This document shows positions 15,872 to 21,891 of a DNA stretch of 64,000 nucleotides, piece after piece (within the stretch, counting starts at the first letter, position 1; every line of letters begins with the position of its first letter). Under the pieces are notes generated by a model, which had not been told where the DNA came from, did not search any database, and was given only the letters and a program-made list of their open reading frames with translations. The DNA is from an uncultured Acidobacteriaceae bacterium (GTDB taxonomy: Bacteria; Acidobacteriota; Terriglobia; Terriglobales; Acidobacteriaceae): the NCBI GenBank assembly GCA_937879855.1, contig CALFMO010000007.1:1-64000 (forward strand). Direction: 5' to 3'. The position numbers and the translations under genes are program-made.

Positions 15872-16651
15872 TCAGCCACGCGGCCCCTTTGTGCGGTCGC
15901 CGGAGAGCGATATCTTTCGCCTGTTCCTGAGGAGCGCCCTCGCTCGCTCGACACCGAATCCGCGCGGCCCCTTTGCGCGGTCGCCGGAGAGCGACGCCGT
16001 TCGCTCGGAACCGCCTACGCTCTCCCGCAACGCTCTTGGCTTTATTGTCCCGGTGCCAGAAAGTGAGAAAGCGTCGATTGATGTGTGCACGAGCTCTTCC
16101 ACCTTGGTCGACTTGTTTGTGGGGACAGCACGTGCAAACTCAGCATACCTGATGCGGCCCTTCGACCCTGTGAAGACGTTGTAGATCGATGTTTTGGCTT
16201 TGTTGATGGCCGCTTGGTCCAGCCCAAGATCGCCAAGATCCATGGTAGGCGTGATGTGCAGGGCGGAATGTTTTCTGGAACTCTGCCCTAGTGCCGTGCG
16301 CACTGCGATTTCAGCATCTCCCTTCCGCACATCCGTGAATCTCAGAGGGTGTTTGCGCCCTGCCTCCGCCGGCAGCGACACCTTGTAAGCCTTAGTGAGT
16401 TGCGCCGCCACTTCAGCAACCGTGGAGGTCGAGGTAATGTTGAGAGCGCCGGAAAACCGTCGGGAGTCAGGTCTGATTTCGCCGGAGAGCGCCAGCAGCA
16501 GGCGTTGCTCGAATCGAGCGACCTGGCGCTCGTCGATTCCGAAATCGCGCAGTGGCTTCGTCGCACGAATATCAGCCACTGAAAACTGCTTGGTCATTCC
16601 GGCCAGAATAGATCTGACAATCACTTGCGACTCTCGTTTAGTCATAGACAA
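15872..16651 (-). CDS. Protein with a duplicated helical domain, unknown function
   Basis: A 259-residue cytoplasmic protein. Residues ~10-90 and ~115-195 look like two copies of one domain: each has a PLRDFGIDERQ / DLGDLGLDQAA turn, then a helix, a GxIR strand and a TxxVxEx helix. The spacing recalls acyl-carrier-protein folds (DxGxD-S-L), but the phosphopantetheine Ser is absent (Asp-Glu and Asp-Gln instead), so a carrier role is unlikely. The C-terminal ~50 residues come from two copies of a 32-bp repeat and are probably not part of the fold. The gene is downstream of a small Cys-rich protein gene on the same strand. The ACP-like comparison is inference. Confidence 0.5.
   Translation of the reverse strand: MSMTKRESQVIVRSILAGMTKQFSVADIRATKPLRDFGIDERQVARFEQRLLLALSGEIRPDSRRFSGALNITSTSTVAEVAAQLTKAYKVSLPAEAGRKHPLRFTDVRKGDAEIAVRTALGQSSRKHSALHITPTMDLGDLGLDQAAINKAKTSIYNVFTGSKGRIRYAEFARAVPTNKSTKVEELVHTSIDAFSLSGTGTIKPRALRESVGGSERTASLSGDRAKGPRGFGVERARALLRNRRKISLSGDRTKGPRG
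15879..15994 (+). repeat. Two direct copies of a 32-bp GC-rich repeat
   Basis: Copies at 15879-15910 and 15963-15994 differ at one position. The core reads CGCGGCCCCTTTGYGCGGTC and ends GCCGGAGAGCGA. They overlap the 3' end of the minus-strand gene 15872-16651, where each copy is read as SLSGDRxKGPRG. They look like an intergenic repeat that has been drawn into the C-terminus of that gene. Confidence 0.75.
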
Positions 16652-16727
16652 TTGTCTCCGCAGACAACGTGGCCGAGTCGCGGGCTTTCGATCCGTCGTT
16701 TAGCCTTTTGAGACTGCGTTCCGGTTG

Positions 16728-16988
16728 TCAAAAACATTGCGGACCACAAACCACCTTGCCGTTGATGATGCAGCACTTGGACTCCTCTGCCGCTGTCGAC
16801 GCGAAATGCATGGCATGTACCTTGAGGGGAACGTTCCTCTCCTCTAGAAACGTGTTTACCAGTTTGCGCAGTTCAGAATGGATCTCGTTCATCTTGGGAA
16901 GGTGTTTCTCGATGCTAACGTCCCGATTGGATGTCAGTGTGCTTCTTGAACTCCCGCTCCGCTTCGACGAGGTTGTTTTTCTTGTCAT
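16728..16988 (-). CDS. Small protein with a Cys-rich C-terminus
   Basis: An 86-residue protein whose ATG overlaps the stop of the upstream gene (ATGA), so it is probably coupled to it. The N-terminal part is Ser/Thr- and Lys/Arg-rich, the middle is an amphipathic helix (SELRKLVNTFLEERN), and the last 17 residues are SKCCIINGKVVCGPQCF, with four cysteines. There is no signal peptide. A leader-plus-core layout of this sort is seen in ribosomally made modified peptides, but no maturation enzyme is visible nearby; the cysteines could equally bind a metal. Function is unknown. Confidence 0.5.
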   Translation of the reverse strand: MTRKTTSSKRSGSSRSTLTSNRDVSIEKHLPKMNEIHSELRKLVNTFLEERNVPLKVHAMHFASTAAEESKCCIINGKVVCGPQCF

Positions 16989-18274
16989 TTATTTGCTCCT
17001 GATGGATTTGCTTTCACGGTCAAGCGAGCCGTACCGATCTGACTGCCCTGCTTATCCATGAACGTCAGATCTATGGTTGCCGCATCTTTGGTGACCCACT
17101 TGGGAACCAGTACTGCGATGGACTTTCCATCCTTTGCCGCATTGATGTCGAGTTCCGTGCCTGAAACCGTCACCGCGCCAACGCCTGATAGGGCAGTTCC
17201 GGAGAATGAAACCCACACCGCATCGTGCTGAGTTACGGATCCGCTCTGATCCTTGTCTAAACTGGGTTTTTGGGAATCGCTGTCGTCCTTCGGCACGCTC
17301 AAGGAATACGTCCCCTGCCAGAGAAGCATTTGTTTGCCAGTGTCCCAATATGCCTGCTGCAGCAAAACGATCTTGGGCAGGCACGATTTTGCCTTTGCCT
17401 CGGGTTGGTTAGACGAAACGGTCTTGGGTGCCTGCTTTGGCTTTCGCCCCTGGGCCACCGGAGGGACGACCTTCGGCTTCGGTGAATTCTCTGTATCGGA
17501 ACACGAGTAGGACTTTCCAATACTGATGCGCGCCAGATTGTCGTTCGGAGTAAGCGGACAAAACACGTTGCTGTTCCTGGGCGGTGAATTCGGACACGTC
17601 GCACTCATTTCGAGCGGCGGGTCATCAGCGACAAGGAGGCGCCAATTCCTTGTGCTGATATGTTCGGCACCTGGTGGGACAAAGGGTCCGTTGGCTTTTT
17701 GAAGAACATAATCTACGCCAGACCTCAATATTTGCAGCTTGTAGATCGAATTCGGATCGTAGACTACCTGGGAAGCCGAAAAGCCGTGCCGAAACGGAAA
17801 TTTCAGCAACACTGCGCCAGAAAGTTTCGGGAACATCGCCTCAGGCACACCGCCAAAGACCGCTAAACACTCCGCCTCCGCTTCCATTTGAAACGCGGCT
17901 TTATCTGCGCCGGAGAGCGGAGGATACTGGTAGGGTTCTGGAACAGGCACTCCATTCAAGAAAAGGATGGGTGTTCCGAACCTGGTGTCAGCCAAGTCCG
18001 CTGGTTCCAGGCATCCATTATTTTCGAACTGCGGCACAATCGTAAGGTCCACGTATCCGCCCACGGCCGCCAGATTACTCGTGGCCTGAATAATGGCCAG
18101 TTTCTTCTTGGTGCAACAGGAGTCTTCCGGCTGCTCAAGCGGCCAGGCAGGACCGTACCGTCCGAGAATGACGGCATCAGAAGTCAGCGCCGAAACATCG
18201 GTAGTGATATCGAAAGCTTGGTCTGGAATGAGACGCAACCCATCTTGGGGGCCCGCCAGAATCTTGTCCCCCAT
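16985..18274 (-). CDS. 3' part of a frameshifted secreted protein (IPT/TIG-like region onward)
   Basis: A frame of 429 residues that starts inside the 3' end of 18184-19659. Its first residues (VAMGDKILAGPQDGLRLIP, read just ahead of and through the ATG) continue logically from the VTGQHFF at the end of the other frame, as in an IPT/TIG beta-sandwich. Adding one base near 18293 would join the two frames into one protein of about 890 residues. Later regions are beta-rich with a Pro/Lys-rich linker (KPKVVPPVAQGRKPKQAP) and a second Ig-like end (VSFSGTALSGVGAVTVSG). Function is unknown. Its stop overlaps the start of the small Cys-rich protein gene. As an independent gene it would lack a signal peptide. 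Confidence 0.6.
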   Translation of the reverse strand: MGDKILAGPQDGLRLIPDQAFDITTDVSALTSDAVILGRYGPAWPLEQPEDSCCTKKKLAIIQATSNLAAVGGYVDLTIVPQFENNGCLEPADLADTRFGTPILFLNGVPVPEPYQYPPLSGADKAAFQMEAEAECLAVFGGVPEAMFPKLSGAVLLKFPFRHGFSASQVVYDPNSIYKLQILRSGVDYVLQKANGPFVPPGAEHISTRNWRLLVADDPPLEMSATCPNSPPRNSNVFCPLTPNDNLARISIGKSYSCSDTENSPKPKVVPPVAQGRKPKQAPKTVSSNQPEAKAKSCLPKIVLLQQAYWDTGKQMLLWQGTYSLSVPKDDSDSQKPSLDKDQSGSVTQHDAVWVSFSGTALSGVGAVTVSGTELDINAAKDGKSIAVLVPKWVTKDAATIDLTFMDKQGSQIGTARLTVKANPSGANK

Positions 18275-19659
18275 TGCAACCTTCGTCTCCTGAAGAAGTG
18301 CTGGCCGGTGACCGCCACAACAGCTTGTTTGTTCCCAACACGACGCCAGGTTACAGACTGAATAATCGGACGCAGGGCACTGAGATATGACGAAGTAAGT
18401 GGGACTGCGAGGTCGTACCCAGTGATATCAGTGTTGCCACTCGGAGCGTAAGTCAGGCTGGTTCCCAAAGAAAGTATGTGGCCAATCTTCGACCATGGCC
18501 GGATTTCCTTATCATTTGAGCTCGTCAACGAACCAGGATCGTACTTTCTCCAATAGGCCTTCACGTCAACTGAGAAGTGTTCCGTCTTGGTCGCGTCAGA
18601 TTGAGGTTCATCATCTTTCGGAAGTGATACCACCGCAAATAATTGTCGTGTGCCCGGCGAAACCGATTTGCGCCCCAGCACAGGACGAAAAGCCCAGCCA
18701 AACGTAATTCCTCCCGAGCCCGGGGCAGACTGCTTTTGGAATGAAATTGTGTCGTTGTCTCGGAACATGTAATAGGTCTGCCCACGATGCCGCTCGGAGT
18801 ATCCAACCGTGACCAGCTTTATAACTGCCGAGCCGCCGAATGCATTCGACTTCGAATTTAGGGCAACGGAGTTATAGGTATGCTCTTGCGGCATGGCCGC
18901 AACCAAGGAGGGCTCGCCGGCATCTGTTTTGCACTCGGCTGCGACCTTGCAGCGCAAGGTAATCTCAACGACGGCCTCGGCGTTCTCGGCATCACGTGGC
19001 GGATCAATCGTAACGTTTAACCCAATCACCGATTGGAGACGCGGCTTTAGGCCCGGGGTGAGCAATCGATCCGAAAGCGACCGGTCCAGCAGCATTTGAA
19101 TGTTGATGACTTCATAGGTGAGATCGACCTGCTCGTTAAGCAGGTCTGATGCACTCATGCTGTACTGAAGGTTCGTGAGCGCCGTTGGGACCGAATTTAA
19201 GTCCGGCAGCGCCGGAGCGGCAGGAGTTATGCCGGGAGTCGTCGACGTCTGCTTGGTTGAATCAGTGGTGGTTGGAACGGTGGCGGGAGGTGTGAGGTTG
19301 CTGCTCGTATCATGTTCAGTCTGCAGTGATGGCGTGGCAGGGCCTTGGATCGTAAGAGAGCGGGAAGTTTCTTGTATTCTCGAGCCCTGGACTGCGCCAA
19401 TTGCCTTGGCCAAGGCATTTTGATCGATGACGTTAATTCCCGCCAACTGACGATTGAGTCGTTCTAACATAAGGTTGAGAGTGCGGTTATCGAACGCCTT
19501 AGGAGCGCCGACGGCAATGCCCCGAGCGTCCATCTTCGGAGGATTCGGGATCTGCGCCGGATTAGGTGTTTGCTCCGGATCAGCCGCGTAGCCACTCGTC
19601 GCGAACTGCAGAATGCAAATGAAGAATAGCAACAGAGGGAGGGGGATGGCGCGATGCAT
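18184..19659 (-). CDS. 5' part of a frameshifted secreted protein of unknown function
   Basis: ATG 19659 follows GGAG at six bases and opens a signal peptide (MHRAIPLPLLLFFICILQFA). The mature sequence has a helical segment, a long Thr/Pro-rich linker, then a beta-rich region (VDLTYEVINIQMLLDRSLSD, AVVEITLRC, QLFAVVSLPKD). At VVAVTGQHFF the frame switches to RRRRLQW and low-quality sequence, while the neighbouring frame continues the expected IPT/TIG strand (see 16985-18274). A single-base loss at about 18293 explains this. The protein would be exported; no enzyme motif is seen. Whether this is a mutation, a sequencing error or programmed slippage cannot be decided here. Confidence 0.65.
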   Translation of the reverse strand: MHRAIPLPLLLFFICILQFATSGYAADPEQTPNPAQIPNPPKMDARGIAVGAPKAFDNRTLNLMLERLNRQLAGINVIDQNALAKAIGAVQGSRIQETSRSLTIQGPATPSLQTEHDTSSNLTPPATVPTTTDSTKQTSTTPGITPAAPALPDLNSVPTALTNLQYSMSASDLLNEQVDLTYEVINIQMLLDRSLSDRLLTPGLKPRLQSVIGLNVTIDPPRDAENAEAVVEITLRCKVAAECKTDAGEPSLVAAMPQEHTYNSVALNSKSNAFGGSAVIKLVTVGYSERHRGQTYYMFRDNDTISFQKQSAPGSGGITFGWAFRPVLGRKSVSPGTRQLFAVVSLPKDDEPQSDATKTEHFSVDVKAYWRKYDPGSLTSSNDKEIRPWSKIGHILSLGTSLTYAPSGNTDITGYDLAVPLTSSYLSALRPIIQSVTWRRVGNKQAVVAVTGQHFFRRRRLQWGTRFWRAPKMGCVSFQTKLSISLPMFRR

Positions 19660-19897
19660 GGGGTACTCCAATCCCTGAACCTAACTGAGAAATAGCCGCA
19701 GATTCTATCAAAGTCTTAAGACTTCCGGTGGGTGAGTTGCTGCTATTTACGAATTTAGTAATTGCTGTGTTGCAGCAGTTGCACAAGGATGTTTCTTCGA
19801 ATACCGCCACGACCGCGCCCCAGAGTCGGCCCGGATCAATTGCGATCCAGGGACTCAGGTCATCCTGAAGTGGCAGGTGGGGACTGGGACCAGCGCT

Positions 19898-20368
19898 CTA
19901 CGTTGCGCGCTCTTGCACCCAAACTAATTCCCGCCACGGATTTCTCCGGTTCAGAAAAACCGCCCGTTGCCGCCTGACTCCTTGCACTAAGACCTGCCTA
20001 CTGCCATCCGTAGCGAAGCCGATTGTCCCTACGCGAGCGCTCATCAGGGTTTCGGGTTCTTCTTTTCGCTTCTCGCTAACGGCGAAGTTTACAATCACCT
20101 TGTATACCTGCGCTCGCTCTTCGCCCGTAAGGGGGGGGGCTTCCGCAAGCGTGGCGGTAAGCTGGGTGTCCAGATCGAGGGACGGTTGTTTCCAGTCATC
20201 GCGTGCGATCATCTGCGCTCTAACACGTTTAGTGCTCGACAAATCATCAATTTTCGCGGTCGTGGGACCGACCGAGACCGACGAAAACTCATGAACGAGG
20301 ATCACTGCGAGTAATCCTCCGGCGACCAAGACTGCGGCTAAACGGCTAAACGCCTGGGTGTATGCCAT
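19898..20368 (-). CDS. Single-pass membrane or secreted protein of unknown function
   Basis: A 156-residue protein starting at ATG 20368, which puts a hydrophobic anchor at once (FSRLAAVLVAGGLLAVILVH). A longer in-frame extension upstream is antisense-like and less plausible. The soluble part contains a helix (SLDLDTQLTATLAEAPPLTG) and a beta-rich C-terminus (VYKVIVNFAVSEKRK, VLVQGVRRQRAVFL). No known motif. The start overlaps the end of the preceding small membrane-protein gene by about 30 bp, so it belongs to the same minus-strand operon. Confidence 0.55.
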   Translation of the reverse strand: MAYTQAFSRLAAVLVAGGLLAVILVHEFSSVSVGPTTAKIDDLSSTKRVRAQMIARDDWKQPSLDLDTQLTATLAEAPPLTGEERAQVYKVIVNFAVSEKRKEEPETLMSARVGTIGFATDGSRQVLVQGVRRQRAVFLNRRNPWRELVWVQERAT

Positions 20369-20619
20369 GGAACGGATTCTGACTTGCCCAGCCCGCAAGT
20401 GATGCACCGTTTGGGATAAAAAGGGATAGCAAGTAGCCAGAGTCCCGCCGTTAGTAGCACAGCGAAGAACGTGCCGAAACCCAGAGCTCGCTTGTCTGAC
20501 ACACCGGACCCGCATTGTGACTGGAGTCGCTGCACCCATGTGATTCTTAAGAGATCGGAACCGAACTTAAGTGGCTCCGAAGTTTTCAAGAATTCGCTGC
20601 AATCTTCATTTCGGTCCAC
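20338..20619 (-). CDS. Small membrane protein with a CxxC motif
   Basis: A 93-residue protein with a GTG start at 20619, placed two bases after the stop of the upstream membrane-protein gene. It has one hydrophobic segment (GFGTFFAVLLTAGLWLLAIP), followed by YPKRCITCGLGK with a CxxC pair. No family is recognised. It lies between two membrane-protein genes of one operon and overlaps the downstream gene by about 30 bp. Confidence 0.5.
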   Translation of the reverse strand: MDRNEDCSEFLKTSEPLKFGSDLLRITWVQRLQSQCGSGVSDKRALGFGTFFAVLLTAGLWLLAIPFYPKRCITCGLGKSESVPWHTPRRLAV

Positions 20620-20621
20620 GA

Positions 20622-21203
20622 TCAGGCCGCGTTCCCCGACTCTTCGGTGACGACTTCCTCGACAACGTGGGATAGCTTGGTTTTGCGGTCCGCTGCAAAT
20701 CGTATTAGGAATTTGCGGACTATGGGTGAAATAAAGATCACGTAAGCTGGCTGGCCGAGAAACACGATCGCCAGCCAGTAGGACTCAAAGCTGTACTTGA
20801 TAATAGTGCCTTCCTTCGACCAGCCCGAAAGCACCTCCATCGTCACTGCCGTCAATGTGAACAGCGAGATTGCAACGCTCAGCAGCAGATGGATCGGGAG
20901 CAATGTCCTCCCTCGGAACGCCAAGAGTTGCGGCCAGCGTTCTTGCGGTACAGCGACCGAGAGTAGCGCCAACAACGTGGGTAGGGCAACCGCGAAAAAC
21001 AAGCCCACAATAACAGCGAGCCCTACGCAATTCCCGTCCGTCGCGGCCCGTGCGGCCACGCCGATTGCACTTCCAACCGAAAGACCCCGTCCCAGAAATC
21101 TCACGCTGTCAATTGCGCAAAGACCCAAAACAGCGACGTCAATGATCAGCAGAGCGCTTACCACTCCGGCCCGCCAATAACTGTTTACTGCAGCTTTCAT
21201 CAT
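20622..21203 (-). CDS. Multi-pass membrane protein of unknown function
   Basis: A 193-residue protein. ATG 21203 follows GGAGG at six bases. Four hydrophobic helices are visible, at about 12-32 (AGVVSALLIIDVAVLGLCAI), 58-85 (GLAVIVGLFFAVALPTLLAL), 103-125 (LLPIHLLLSVAISLFTLTAV) and 143-165 (YWLAIVFLGQPAYVIFIS). The C-terminal tail is charged and probably cytoplasmic. No motif identifies a function. It overlaps the end of the periplasmic-binding-protein-like gene upstream and is followed directly by the CxxC membrane protein. Confidence 0.6.
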   Translation of the reverse strand: MMKAAVNSYWRAGVVSALLIIDVAVLGLCAIDSVRFLGRGLSVGSAIGVAARAATDGNCVGLAVIVGLFFAVALPTLLALLSVAVPQERWPQLLAFRGRTLLPIHLLLSVAISLFTLTAVTMEVLSGWSKEGTIIKYSFESYWLAIVFLGQPAYVIFISPIVRKFLIRFAADRKTKLSHVVEEVVTEESGNAA

Positions 21204-21891
21204 CTTGGGCCTCCGTATTGCCTTTATGGACCGACCAATACTGCGTCATCTTGTGATCGGGACAACTGTGGTAGACCCTATACGAAGCATTCTTTCGTTC
21301 TCCCTTGTCCAAGAAATATTTCTCGCAAGCACCGGATAGAGCATCGTGATTGGTCTCAAGGAACTGAATGATGCAGCGACGATCCAAGCTTTGCTCGCAC
21401 CCTTTAACCGCGCTAGCTAGTATGAGAACAGCGTCAAATGTATAAGATTCGTCTGTCGGTTCTTCTTTATCTTTGTCGACGGCGTGGACCTCTGCTGTAA
21501 GCATTTTGGCAGCATCACTGCCGCAACGGACGGCCGCTGGATCGATAGGAGAAGTAACGTAAACCTCCGAACCGAATCTCGTAAGATCGTCGGTGAAACA
21601 TGCGTCAGACATCACGAACTTCAGGTCTGTCATTTTTTGCGTTGTACCGGCAGCGCGCTCCTTTAGCTCCTCAAGCAAGTCGCGCGCGAATTCCTGATAG
21701 CCTAGGACAATAACAATTTGGGGTCTCACAGCGTGAATCTCGGTCACCAGGCCCCAAATATCCCCGGTGTCTAGGTCGATTTCACGATAGCTCGCTATTA
21801 GAGGACTGAACCTCGTGTCTTGGTCTTTACGAAGTGAATCGCACATCGGCCGTGCCGGGTTTGATTCTCCACGGATCACTCGTTCATTCAT
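21139..21891 (-). CDS. Partial type-I periplasmic-binding-protein-like protein
   Basis: ATG 21891 overlaps the stop of the large upstream gene (ATGA) and gives 250 residues. The sequence resembles the C-terminal lobe of branched-chain amino-acid-type binding proteins: PQIVIVLGYQEFARDLLEEL, a variable ligand loop (KFVMSDACFTDD), and YTFDAVLILASAVK, the usual hinge helix. The N-terminal lobe and signal peptide are missing, so the domain looks truncated at its 5' end. This could reflect recombination at the junction with the quinoprotein-like gene. It heads a small operon of membrane proteins. A receptor role for the original protein is inference. Confidence 0.5.
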   Translation of the reverse strand: MNERVIRGESNPARPMCDSLRKDQDTRFSPLIASYREIDLDTGDIWGLVTEIHAVRPQIVIVLGYQEFARDLLEELKERAAGTTQKMTDLKFVMSDACFTDDLTRFGSEVYVTSPIDPAAVRCGSDAAKMLTAEVHAVDKDKEEPTDESYTFDAVLILASAVKGCEQSLDRRCIIQFLETNHDALSGACEKYFLDKGERKNASYRVYHSCPDHKMTQYWSVHKGNTEAQDDESCSKQLLAGRSGKRSADH

